Notes: generated by a model not told the origin, from the sequence alone. Shown: positions 1 through 4,915, numbered from the stretch's first letter. The stretch: DNA of 7,291 nucleotides from Planctomycetota bacterium (GCA_027295435.1 JAPUKX010000203.1:1-7291), one strand, 5' to 3'. Translations and numbers: made by a program.

Positions 1-240
1 GACGTGATCCAGGCTCGGCGGTTCGAAGTGATCGACGGCGAGGGTCAGGTGGTGTTTGCCGCGACGGCCGGGGCCAAGGGTGGACAGGTTGATCTGTGGA
101 ACAGCGCCGGGGATGATGTGCTTCGGCTCTCGGTCAACGATAGCGGCGGCGATCTGGCCGTTTGGAATGATGCGGGCAAGAACGTCTTCGGGGCGTTTGC
201 GACGCCTCAAGGCGGGGAGATGGCTCTCTGGAACGCCTAG
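1..240 (+). CDS. 5' segment of a 22-residue-repeat solenoid protein, ending at an in-frame TAG (partial)
   Basis: The reading frame is already open at the first base, and the visible residues (V-I-Q-A-R-R-F-E-V-I-D then G-E-G-Q-V-V-F) look like the cap of a repeat domain. The true start, and any signal peptide or membrane anchor, probably lies upstream. Three complete and one partial repeat unit follow the pattern G-G-x-h-x-[LV]-x-N-x-x-G-x-x-V-[FLM]. Examples are V-D-L-W-N-S-A-G-D-D-V-L and L-A-V-W-N-D-A-G-K-N-V-F. The frame stops at TAG 238-240 in the middle of a unit (A-L-W-N-A-stop-G-Q-R-V-M), and the same frame continues after it with the same repeats to 1029. This is therefore the front part of one ancestral gene, not a complete small protein. 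Function is unknown. Similar N-terminal caps followed by D-x-x-G repeats occur in exported planctomycete proteins as I remember them; that link is not tested here. Confidence 0.6.
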   Translation, partial: DVIQARRFEVIDGEGQVVFAATAGAKGGQVDLWNSAGDDVLRLSVNDSGGDLAVWNDAGKNVFGAFATPQGGEMALWNA

Positions 241-1026
241 GGGCAACGAGTCATGCGCAGCCTCGCCGACACCCACGGCGGTAAGATCGAGCTCATCAAC
301 ACGATGCGGCAGAAACCGGCGTTCACGGCGGGCACCAGCCACCACGGTGGACTAATCACTGTTTCAAGCACCGCCGGCCAGGTGGTCTTCTCAAGCAACG
401 CGACGAATGACGGCGGGCAGCTCTTCGTAAACAATGCCGATGGATCAGCGGTGTGGACCGTCTCCCCGGATGAGCGTGGAGCTGGATTGGTGAGCATCGC
501 CGACGCCCTCGGCCAGCGGCGCTTCACGGCAGGCGTGAACCCCCAAGGCGGTGTAGCCCGTTTCTACGGCCCGGGCGACACACCGACGGTGATTGCCGGC
601 GCTTCGGCTACAAGCGGCGGCGGGCGGGTGGATGTATTCAATTCCCAGGGGTTTCGCGTGTTCTCTACCGCAGCCGATCCCGATGGAGGCGGGCAGCTCA
701 ATCTGGCCAACGAGGCGGGTATGGTGCTTTTCTCGGTCGATACCGTCAAAGATGACGGTGCTTTGCTAGCCCTAATGAACAGTGCCGGCACCAGACTCTT
801 CCTGGTCGGGAGTCGCCGGATGGGCGGCTTGATGAACCTGATGAACGGTCAAGGCAACGTCGTGTTCATCGCCGGCACCGACGAGCAAGGCATGAACGGT
901 GCAGTGTCAATCAAGAACGGCACGGGCAGGGAGATGGTCCATGTCGGGGTCACTGATGCTGACGACGGGGCGGTGACGGTCTGGGACGCGGCCGGTCGCA
1001 CCAAGCGGACCTTGTCCACACGTCGC
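1..1026 (+). repeat. degenerate protein-level tandem repeat array, about 14 units of 22-25 residues
   Basis: Reading frame 1 straight through, unit boundaries placed after each Gly-Gly turn fall near 84, 150, 216, 282, 351, 417, 483, 552, 621, 690, 759, 828, 894 and 969. Most units are 22 or 23 residues and the penultimate is 25. Conserved positions are the Gly-Gly turn, alternating hydrophobics, Asn about six residues on, a Gly three residues after it, and V-F or V-L. The units differ strongly at the DNA level, so this is an old protein repeat rather than a recent DNA duplication. Confidence 0.7.
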
Positions 1027-1029
1027 TAG
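253..1029 (+). CDS. repeat-solenoid protein, segment downstream of the internal TAG
   Basis: 258 codons from ATG 253, in the same frame as the segment ending at 240, with stop TAG 1027-1029. It holds about eleven more units of 22-25 residues. Each has a short strand-like part after G-G (x-L-x-L-x-N) and a second after the next Gly (V-V-F-x-x-G/S/T), for example L-N-L-A-N-E-A-G-M-V-L-F and M-N-L-M-N-G-Q-G-N-V-V-F. Two short strands per unit with regular Gly-Gly turns suggest a beta-solenoid or similar stacked fold, presumably a structural or binding surface. No catalytic motif, cysteine pair or membrane segment is visible. AGGGG at 239-243 lies nine bases before ATG 253, so this part could be translated on its own, but that start is inside a repeat unit. 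I read the locus as one interrupted gene: a pseudogene, a split gene, or a sequencing error. Confidence 0.65.
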   Translation: MRSLADTHGGKIELINTMRQKPAFTAGTSHHGGLITVSSTAGQVVFSSNATNDGGQLFVNNADGSAVWTVSPDERGAGLVSIADALGQRRFTAGVNPQGGVARFYGPGDTPTVIAGASATSGGGRVDVFNSQGFRVFSTAADPDGGGQLNLANEAGMVLFSVDTVKDDGALLALMNSAGTRLFLVGSRRMGGLMNLMNGQGNVVFIAGTDEQGMNGAVSIKNGTGREMVHVGVTDADDGAVTVWDAAGRTKRTLSTRR

Positions 1030-1141
1030 GCCGCCTACGGAGCAGCTGTAGCCTCCGTGACACGCCGCGGCCGCCATGCTTGCCCCAGATCGCCCAGACC
1101 GAGCGATCCATCGCCCACGCAACGTCTTAACGATTATCCCC

Positions 1142-1170
1142 TTTGCCGGCACGCCGCGCCGGGCTACATT
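1142..1170 (+). promoter_or_regulatory. weak candidate promoter for the 1225 gene
   Basis: TTGCCG at 1143-1148 and TACATT at 1165-1170, separated by 16 bases, each match the sigma-70 hexamers at four of six positions. The expected transcript start is about 50 bases before ATG 1225. The 195-base gap 1030-1224 holds little else: an imperfect 6-bp stem at 1037-1058 (ACGGAG/CTCCGT) without a T-run, so no convincing terminator for the repeat gene. Confidence 0.22.
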
Positions 1171-1224
1171 TCCGTAGGGCTGCGGTTGTCGCCACCGACG
1201 CCCCGAGCACCGCGAGAAGAGTGA

Positions 1225-1689
1225 ATGTCTGAAGTCGATTCGCAGCCATATCTCCGTCTTGTGGGCTGTGATGATTGGCCGGTTGCGGCTGCATCGAGCG
1301 CGGCTCGAGGGGCGCCCGTGCGGTTGGCGGCTGAGAGCCGGGATGCGATTCACAACCCCCCCCTGGAACCGACCGATCCACGCTGGATCCTGGCGGCTCG
1401 AGCATATTCACAGCTTGAGGATCAGACGCTGACATTCCAGCACCGTGAGCGTCTATTGCGAATGGGCAGGCAACTGGGCGTTCGTCCATCGGACGTAAAC
1501 ATGATCATCGCCATTGTTCAGGACCACGCCCGCCGGGGTATCGACCTGTCGGAAGCTGTGGAGGCTATCGCGCTGCTCAAGCAGCCGGGTGCGGGCCCCT
1601 CGGCAGGTTGGATCTGGGCTCGATGGGCAGCGGCCGTTGCGACGGCCCTGGTCGCCAACGCATTGCTCATCTGGTGGCTGACCGCATGA
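1225..1689 (+). CDS. hypothetical protein with C-terminal membrane anchor
   Basis: 154 residues from ATG 1225, with a weak purine-rich stretch (GAGAAGAG) just before the start. Residues 1-50 look unstructured. Residues about 50-105 form a conserved-looking helical block (D-P-R-W-I-L-A-A-R-A, then R-E-R-L-L-R-M-G-R-Q-L-G-V, then I-I-A-I-V-Q-D-H-A-R-R-G). I recall similar blocks in uncharacterised planctomycete proteins, but no function is known to me. Residues about 129-153 are a single hydrophobic segment rich in Trp, Ala and Leu, ending four residues from a very short C-terminus. This suggests a tail-anchored inner-membrane protein with its helical domain in the cytoplasm. It converges with rnc, 70 bases from the rnc stop, so the two are not co-transcribed. 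No enzymatic motif is visible. The reading frame is convincing; the role is unknown. Confidence 0.75.
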   Translation: MSEVDSQPYLRLVGCDDWPVAAASSAARGAPVRLAAESRDAIHNPPLEPTDPRWILAARAYSQLEDQTLTFQHRERLLRMGRQLGVRPSDVNMIIAIVQDHARRGIDLSEAVEAIALLKQPGAGPSAGWIWARWAAAVATALVANALLIWWLTA

Positions 1690-1759
1690 TCCCCGAGAGC
1701 TCACGGCAGCCTCATTAGGAATCCTTTGCGGTCGACTTCCTGCTTCGCATCAGGCCCCG

Positions 1760-2527
1760 CTAAGCCCCGTCAAGCGAGGGGTCTGACACCTGATGGGTGG
1801 CGCGCGGAGGGGTGCACAACCTGATCTCGCCCTGGGCGACTCGCTCGGCCAGCCCCAGCTCCAGCAGGGCCTCTAATGCCGCCTGTTGCTCCGCCTGCTT
1901 CTTGGACGGGCCCCAACAGGCCTTGAAGCGTCTGGTGCCGATCTCGACGGCGACCTCGAAGCACTTGGCGTGGTCCGGCCCCTTTTCGTCAAGGACAATG
2001 TATTGCGGCGAATATCGGAGATGCTGCTGGGCGTCCTGTTGTAGCACAGACTTGAAGTTGAACTGATGCCCGGAGCCGGCCGCCTGCTCGATGATTGGCT
2101 TGATTCCTTTGAGGATGAACCGCCGAGCGGCCTCTATGCCGCCGTCAACGTGCAGAGCCCCGATCAGCGACTCGTAGACCGCCGCCAGCACTGATCGTGG
2201 TAGCACGCGGTGATCGGACATGCCCTTGCCGAGTCGAAGCAGCTCATCGAGCCCGAGCTCCTGGGCAATGTCGGCACAAGTGCGCCTGCTGACAACCGAC
2301 GATTTGATCTTCGTCAAATCACCTTCCATCAGATCCTCATACCGCTGAAACAGATAGTCACAGACAACCATCCCCAGCACGGCATCTCCGAGGAACTCCA
2401 GCCGCTCATTACTCTGCAGGCGCGAGTCAGCCACCGAGGCGTGCGTCAGCGCGCGTGCAAGCAACTGCCGATCGGAGAATCGATGTCCCAACAGCCGCTC
2501 AGCCGTGCGAATGTCCTCAGGGTCCAT
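1760..2527 (-). CDS. rnc: ribonuclease III
   Basis: 255 residues, normal length for bacterial RNase III, an Mg-dependent double-strand-specific endoribonuclease that processes rRNA precursors and structured mRNA leaders as a dimer in the cytoplasm. The catalytic domain (residues 1 to about 150) carries the signature N-E-R-L-E-F-L-G-D-A-V at 40-50, with metal ligands E44 and D48, E69 in M-E-G-D-L-T, and E119 in V-Y-E-S-L-I-G. A double-stranded RNA-binding domain follows at about 155-225 (F-K-S-V-L-Q-Q, G-P-D-H, then P-S-K-K-Q-A-E-Q-Q-A-A). The position corresponding to E. coli D114, usually Asp or Asn, appears to be A116 (V-L-A-A-V-Y-E). ATG 2527 gives a standard N-terminus (helix, then L-T-H-A-S) and has only a weak GGA before it. 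The gene is not linked to era, lepB or acpP here. A promoter at 2706-2734 and leader hairpins lie upstream. The family call is secure. Confidence 0.96.
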   Translation of the reverse strand: MDPEDIRTAERLLGHRFSDRQLLARALTHASVADSRLQSNERLEFLGDAVLGMVVCDYLFQRYEDLMEGDLTKIKSSVVSRRTCADIAQELGLDELLRLGKGMSDHRVLPRSVLAAVYESLIGALHVDGGIEAARRFILKGIKPIIEQAAGSGHQFNFKSVLQQDAQQHLRYSPQYIVLDEKGPDHAKCFEVAVEIGTRRFKACWGPSKKQAEQQAALEALLELGLAERVAQGEIRLCTPPRATHQVSDPSLDGA

Positions 2528-2631
2528 GGCATCCGGTCGTCGATGAGGGATCGGTGCAGGCCGTCAACGACACCCCGGCTCCTGCGGGAACGTCGCGGAG
2601 ACCTGCCGCATCGTGCTGGTGCTGGGCGGGC

Positions 2632-2663
2632 TTTGCAGTCGCTGAAACTATGGCGGCTGCAAA
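2632..2663 (-). promoter_or_regulatory. rnc leader inverted repeat, 11-bp arms
   Basis: The arms TTTGCAGTCGC (2632-2642) and GCGGCTGCAAA (2653-2663) are complementary over 11 positions apart from one G-T pair in plus-strand RNA, which becomes an A-C mismatch in minus-strand RNA. The loop is 10 bases. It lies in the presumed 5' leader of the rnc transcript, about 105-135 bases before the start codon. In E. coli a leader stem-loop of rnc is cut by RNase III itself; a similar role here is inference. Confidence 0.45.
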
Positions 2664-2673
2664 ACGCGCTCAG

Positions 2674-2692
2674 TGGAGCCTCCGCAGCTCCA
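2674..2692 (-). promoter_or_regulatory. rnc leader hairpin near the predicted 5' end
   Basis: TGGAGC (2674-2679) and GCTCCA (2687-2692) form a perfect 6-bp stem with a 7-base loop. On the minus strand it would start about 8 bases after the predicted transcription start, so it may protect the 5' end or act with the next hairpin (2632-2663) as a processing site. There is no U-run directly after it, so it is not a simple terminator. Confidence 0.4.
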
Positions 2693-2705
2693 GGTCACAA
2701 CAAAC

Positions 2706-2734
2706 TATATAGCACGTGGATCGGCTTCTGCCAA
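2706..2734 (-). promoter_or_regulatory. sigma-70-like promoter for rnc
   Basis: On the minus strand TTGGCA (2729-2734, five of six consensus positions) is followed after exactly 17 bases by TATATA (2706-2711, four of six, with the key TA at the start). This is the best promoter match I found in the window and an AT-rich island in GC-rich DNA. It would start transcription near 2699, leaving a leader of about 170 bases before the rnc ATG at 2527. Confidence 0.5.
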
Positions 2735-2863
2735 CCTCGGCCTTAGCCATCCTCACAAGTTCAGCCGCCAACCTGGTGATACGCGATCCCGAACTTGAAT
2801 CAAGACAGCCCACAGGCCGTGGCTGCTGATTCGCTTGAGAGGCTGGCTTGGGACCGCCGTTGA

Positions 2864-2872
2864 TGCTACGCT
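2864..2872 (+). promoter_or_regulatory. extended -10-like element upstream of rpmH
   Basis: TGCTACGCT (2864-2872) fits the extended -10 form TG-n-TAnnnT and lies about 70 bases before the rpmH ATG. No good -35 hexamer is found at the right distance (TTGAGA at 2835-2840 is too far), so it is only a candidate. Confidence 0.25.
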
Positions 2873-2944
2873 GTCTCCATCGCTCGTCGGCCGGCTGTTC
2901 CAGACCGGCGGCATCGAGAGTAGGTAGATCGGAACGACTCCCCC

Positions 2945-3079
2945 ATGCACTACCCGCGTCATATAAGCAATATCAAGCGGAAGCGGAAGTTGAGCTTCCG
3001 AGCCCGTATGAAGACGAGCCTGGGGCGGAAGATGATCAATCGCAAGCGCCGCATGGGCCGGCGCCTGGCCCCGGTGTGA
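2945..3079 (+). CDS. rpmH: 50S ribosomal protein L34
   Basis: This 44-codon frame from ATG 2945 to TGA 3077-3079 encodes a very basic protein that matches L34 along its whole length. It has S-N-I-K-R-K-R-K at about 8-15, F-R-A-R-M-K-T at 18-24, G-R-K-M-I-N-R-K-R-R at 27-36 and G-R-R-L at 38-41. L34 is a small rRNA-binding protein of the large subunit, usually 44-47 residues, so it is complete. The usual H-G-F before the R-A-R-M motif is L-S-F here. The N-terminus M-H-Y-P resembles the planctomycete form as I remember it. A weak GGA (2931-2933) is the only Shine-Dalgarno-like sequence. In most bacteria rpmH is followed by rnpA; here the next gene is shikimate kinase on the other strand, 98 bases away, so rpmH stands alone. 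A longer open frame overlaps it in another phase and is spurious. Confidence 0.93.
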   Translation: MHYPRHISNIKRKRKLSFRARMKTSLGRKMINRKRRMGRRLAPV

Positions 3080-3177
3080 CCCCGACGGCGCCGCCCCAAT
3101 CGCCAATCCGGCGTTAGCGCCCGTGCTCAAAGCGTGGGGCTATCCGAGCGGCCTCCAGCCATCGCGTACGTTGGCGT

Positions 3178-3711
3178 TCATTCCCGAAAGGCCAGCTCAA
3201 TCAGCCCCTTGGCCGCTTCCTCGGGCGCGGTGTCGGTCACATCGTATTCCAGGTCCGCCAGCTCGCGGTAGGTCGGTTCCCGTTGAGCCAGCACCGCGGC
3301 GGTCTCCTGCGCCGGATCGCCTTGGGTCAGCGACGGCCGATCACCGGGGTCGTGCGCCAGACGACGAACCAACTCGTCCGTCGCGCACCGGAGATAGATG
3401 ACTTTGGCTCGCCCAGCGCGCTGCTGGGCAGCAATGCGCTGGCGAGCGGCTGGAATGATCGGCGTCCCGCCGCCGAGTGCGACAACCTGGTCATCGGCAT
3501 CGAGGGTTTTCGTGAGCATCCGCACTTCGGCATCGCGCCAAGCGTCCTCCCCATGGACCGCCCATGCGGCGTGGACCGATGACGCAGCGAAGGTCGCCAG
3601 CACGCGCTCATCGAGCTCGATGAACGGCCGTCGCTGCAGCTCGGCAAGCCGTCGGCCGATCGTGGACTTCCCGCAGCCGCGCAAACCCATGAGAAGCGTG
3701 TTCATGCTCAT
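3178..3711 (-). CDS. aroK: shikimate kinase
   Basis: 177 residues from ATG 3711. It phosphorylates shikimate to shikimate 3-phosphate with ATP, in the cytoplasmic route to chorismate and the aromatic amino acids. Visible motifs are the P-loop G-L-R-G-C-G-K-S-T at 9-17, the substrate/metal motif I-E-L-D at 31-34 (usually D-x-D, here E-x-D), G-E-D-A-W-R at 54-59 with the shikimate-binding Arg, the G-G-G motif at 80-82 in V-A-L-G-G-G-T, the lid D-R-P-S-L-T at 124-129 with R125, and R-E-P-T-Y at 144-148. The open frame extends upstream to ATG 3774, but the added residues (M-W-R-R-C-G-R-C-G) do not look like the family. Starts at 3711 or 3705 place the P-loop at the usual distance; neither has a clear Shine-Dalgarno. 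It lies downstream of the PilZ gene on the same strand, 120 bases away, with a candidate promoter between them. No other aro gene is present. Confidence 0.9.
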   Translation of the reverse strand: MSMNTLLMGLRGCGKSTIGRRLAELQRRPFIELDERVLATFAASSVHAAWAVHGEDAWRDAEVRMLTKTLDADDQVVALGGGTPIIPAARQRIAAQQRAGRAKVIYLRCATDELVRRLAHDPGDRPSLTQGDPAQETAAVLAQREPTYRELADLEYDVTDTAPEEAAKGLIELAFRE

Positions 3712-3803
3712 GGTTGTACGGCCGATCGGCGGACATATGCAAGACCTGCCACAGCGCCCGCAGCGCCGCCACATCCGCGAGGTGCGCTGGGGGCGTGTCC
3801 CTG

Positions 3804-3828
3804 ATCATACGAAACACTGCAATACGAA
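3804..3828 (-). promoter_or_regulatory. candidate aroK promoter with 7-bp direct repeats
   Basis: An AT-richer stretch just after the PilZ stop contains TATGAT on the minus strand (3804-3809, five of six -10 positions) and two copies of ATACGAA on the plus strand (3807-3813 and 3822-3828), 15 bases start to start. No good -35 hexamer is present at 16-18 bases. It would give a leader of about 85 bases for aroK. It could be an activator-dependent promoter, but the evidence is thin. Confidence 0.3.
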
Positions 3829-3831
3829 TCG

Positions 3832-4218
3832 CTACGCGGCCTGCCGGGCCGTGCCGCTCGCCAGATAGCTGACCAGCCGGTCGCGATCGGAACGATCTGG
3901 GAATTCGACAAAGCGTAGGGCCATGCGGCGCGGTCCCGGATCATCTTCGGCATCGTTCACCCAGACCACGCTGGCCCAGGCTTCAACGCTGTGCTCCAAC
4001 GGCGCACCGGGCAGATTGAGACGCACGGCGATGGATTCTCCGAGCTCAAGCGGCTCATCCAGTTCAATACGAACTCCGCCCTCGCTAACGTCATAGACGT
4101 GCCCATGCAGCCCATGCGTCCCGATCTCAGGGAGCCGCCGGGCCACCACGGTGGCGTACATCGGCAGCATTCGAAACCGCCTATGCACGCGACGGTTAGG
4201 TTGATCGCTCGCGTCCAT
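3832..4218 (-). CDS. PilZ-domain protein, predicted c-di-GMP receptor
   Basis: 128 residues as a single PilZ domain. The c-di-GMP-binding signature has two parts and both are seen: an Arg-rich loop N-R-R-V-H-R-R-F-R at 8-16 (R-x-x-x-R) and D-V-S-E-G-G-V-R at 43-50 (D/N-x-S-x-x-G), followed by the beta-barrel strands (I-A-V-R-L-N-L-P, then V-E-A-W-A-S-V-V-W-V, then M-A-L-R-F-V-E-F). Binding of the messenger is therefore likely. There is no signal peptide, membrane segment or output domain, so it probably acts in the cytoplasm through a partner. The open frame reaches ATG 4254, but ATG 4218 has GGAG eight bases upstream and puts the binding loop near the N-terminus as is usual, so I chose it. 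The target process cannot be told from its neighbours. Confidence 0.87.
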   Translation of the reverse strand: MDASDQPNRRVHRRFRMLPMYATVVARRLPEIGTHGLHGHVYDVSEGGVRIELDEPLELGESIAVRLNLPGAPLEHSVEAWASVVWVNDAEDDPGPRRMALRFVEFPDRSDRDRLVSYLASGTARQAA

Positions 4219-4226
4219 GTCACCTG

Positions 4227-4230
4227 CTCC
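4227..4230 (-). promoter_or_regulatory. Shine-Dalgarno that sets the PilZ gene start
   Basis: GGAG on the minus strand, eight bases before ATG 4218. The upstream in-frame ATG at 4254 has no comparable site, so 4218 is preferred. Confidence 0.5.
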
Positions 4231-4281
4231 GACGACGGCTTCGTGCCGTCGCATGATGGAGATGACTATCGGCCATAGGGC

Positions 4282-4302
4282 GGTCCGTCTTGAAAGACGA
4301 CC
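4282..4302 (-). terminator. possible terminator hairpin after the Fur/PerR gene
   Basis: CGTCT (4286-4290), loop TGAA, AGACG (4295-4299) form a stem that extends past one bulged C to GGT/ACC (4282-4284 and 4300-4302). It lies 66-86 bases past the regulator's stop codon and before the PilZ gene. No U-run follows on the minus strand, so it is only a weak intrinsic terminator candidate. Confidence 0.25.
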
Positions 4303-4367
4303 CTCCAGCGGCTGGCCGGCACCATCTTAGAGAGGAAAACCCGACCTACAGGATCGACGCTGAGACT

Positions 4368-4805
4368 CTAACCGTGGGGGTGTGTTGGTCTGGCCAGGAG
4401 TTGAATGTTGAGCCCGTCCACGTGAACGCCCAGCTTCAGTTCGATTTCGGCGATGACGGATCGGGGCAAATGTTCGATCAACTTGGACCCGAGCTCGCTG
4501 GGAACATCCTGGATCTTGTTGCTCTCCCGAAAGCAGACATGCAGATGTTCGCTTGTGTCGGCATCATATCGGCAACTGCCATTGCTGGTCGGCAGCTTGC
4601 GGGCCAGCCCGGCCTTGCACAAGGCCTCGAGCGTGTTGTATACGGTGGCAAGGCTGAGCCGAGTTGTGCTTGGCTTGACCGTGAGGAACAGCTCTTCTGC
4701 GGTCGGGTGGCTCTTGCTCTCGGCCAGGCTCTCATACAGCGCCCGCCGCTGGGCCGTACATCGAAGGTTGTGCCGGGCAAACAGCTCGCGAGTCGTCGCC
4801 ATCAT
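4368..4805 (-). CDS. Fur/PerR-family metal-dependent transcriptional repressor
   Basis: 145 residues, typical family length. An N-terminal winged helix (about 1-75) contains the family's S-L-A-T-V-Y-N-T-L-E at 51-60, and a C-terminal metal-binding dimerisation domain follows. The regulatory metal site is laid out as in B. subtilis PerR, with a constant offset of four residues: H33 (S-H-P-T-A-E-E-L-F), D81, H87 and H89 (E-H-L-H), and D100 (I-Q-D-V). Asp at both 81 and 100 is PerR-like rather than Fur-like, so peroxide sensing through bound iron is possible. The four Cys of the structural zinc site are absent: positions matching PerR C96 and C99 are F92 and S95, and there is no C-terminal C-x-x-C. 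AGGAAGG stands just before ATG 4805 (ATG 4802 is an alternative). It is divergent from ilvC, with an inverted repeat between them that may be an autoregulatory operator. The family is certain; the PerR subtype is inference. Confidence 0.92.
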   Translation of the reverse strand: MMATTRELFARHNLRCTAQRRALYESLAESKSHPTAEELFLTVKPSTTRLSLATVYNTLEALCKAGLARKLPTSNGSCRYDADTSEHLHVCFRESNKIQDVPSELGSKLIEHLPRSVIAEIELKLGVHVDGLNIQLLARPTHPHG

Positions 4806-4852
4806 CAGCCTTCCTGGACGAATCGGCTCCGGGGCCTCAGAATCAACGCTGG

Positions 4853-4881
4853 ATTATTGTCCCGGTCTCAGGACAAGACCA
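4853..4881 (-). promoter_or_regulatory. candidate promoter of the Fur/PerR gene, overlapping the inverted repeat
   Basis: On the minus strand AATAAT (4853-4858, five of six -10 positions) follows TGGTCT (4876-4881, poor -35) after 17 bases. The TTGTCC/GGACAA inverted repeat fills most of the spacer, a layout suited to repression. The poor -35 makes the call tentative. Confidence 0.28.
4857..4876. promoter_or_regulatory. inverted repeat TTGTCC-N8-GGACAA, candidate operator
   Basis: A perfect 6-bp inverted repeat (4857-4862 and 4871-4876) with an 8-base spacer lies in the 136-base region between the divergent regulator and ilvC. It is not the AT-rich Fur or PerR box of the model species. Its position at the presumed regulator promoter makes it a reasonable binding site for that regulator, though chance is not excluded for a repeat this short. 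Confidence 0.4.
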
Positions 4882-4884
4882 CTT

Positions 4885-4915
4885 TTGGGTAGTGATTGAA
4901 TCCGAATCTCATAAT
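4885..4915 (+). promoter_or_regulatory. candidate ilvC promoter
   Basis: CATAAT (4910-4915) matches the -10 consensus at five of six positions, 26 bases before the ilvC ATG. The upstream partner is weak: TTGGGT (4885-4890) with a long 19-base spacer. A short leader of about 20 bases is implied, which leaves no room for a branched-chain amino acid attenuator. Confidence 0.35.

Larger units (their letters stand above)
2528..2944. other. 417-base region without a protein gene: divergent leaders of rnc and rpmH
   Basis: This gap separates the divergent starts of rnc (minus) and rpmH (plus). Open frames crossing it on either strand show no family motifs and are extensions of antisense frames. It holds a minus-strand promoter (2706-2734), two inverted repeats in the presumed rnc leader (2632-2663 and 2674-2692), and an extended -10-like element upstream of rpmH (2864-2872). 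I looked for SRP RNA, tmRNA, 6S-like and tRNA signatures and recognised none. Confidence 0.6.

Noticed and set aside
238..240. TAG reassigned to an amino acid in this genome
   Set aside because: At least five genes here (the repeat protein, rnc, PilZ, Fur/PerR and CYTH genes) end in TAG at the expected family length, so TAG is a normal stop.
1012..1020. TTGTCCACA resembling a DnaA box, with rpmH in the same window (possible origin)
   Set aside because: It is a single site inside a coding frame, with no cluster, no AT-rich unwinding region, and no dnaA or dnaN nearby.
907..1489. Overlapping minus-strand frames near the 1225 gene
   Set aside because: They are Arg/Pro/Ser-rich shadows of GC-rich plus-strand DNA without start signals or domains.
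2210..2746. 178-residue open frame on the plus strand
   Set aside because: It is antisense to rnc over most of its length, shows no family motif, and is explained by the base composition of rnc.
2753..3130. 125-residue minus-strand frame covering rpmH
   Set aside because: It is antisense to the clear L34 gene and has low-complexity, motif-free composition.
3080..3177. Hairpins between rpmH and aroK as a shared terminator
   Set aside because: Only short GC stems such as GGCG/CGCC with no U-run are present, and no structure stands out.
3712..3774. N-terminal extension of shikimate kinase to ATG 3774
   Set aside because: The extra 21 residues are Cys/Arg-rich and unlike the family, whose P-loop normally begins about ten residues from the start.
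4290..4892. 200-residue open frame on the plus strand
   Set aside because: It lies opposite the well-supported Fur/PerR gene and has no recognisable domain.
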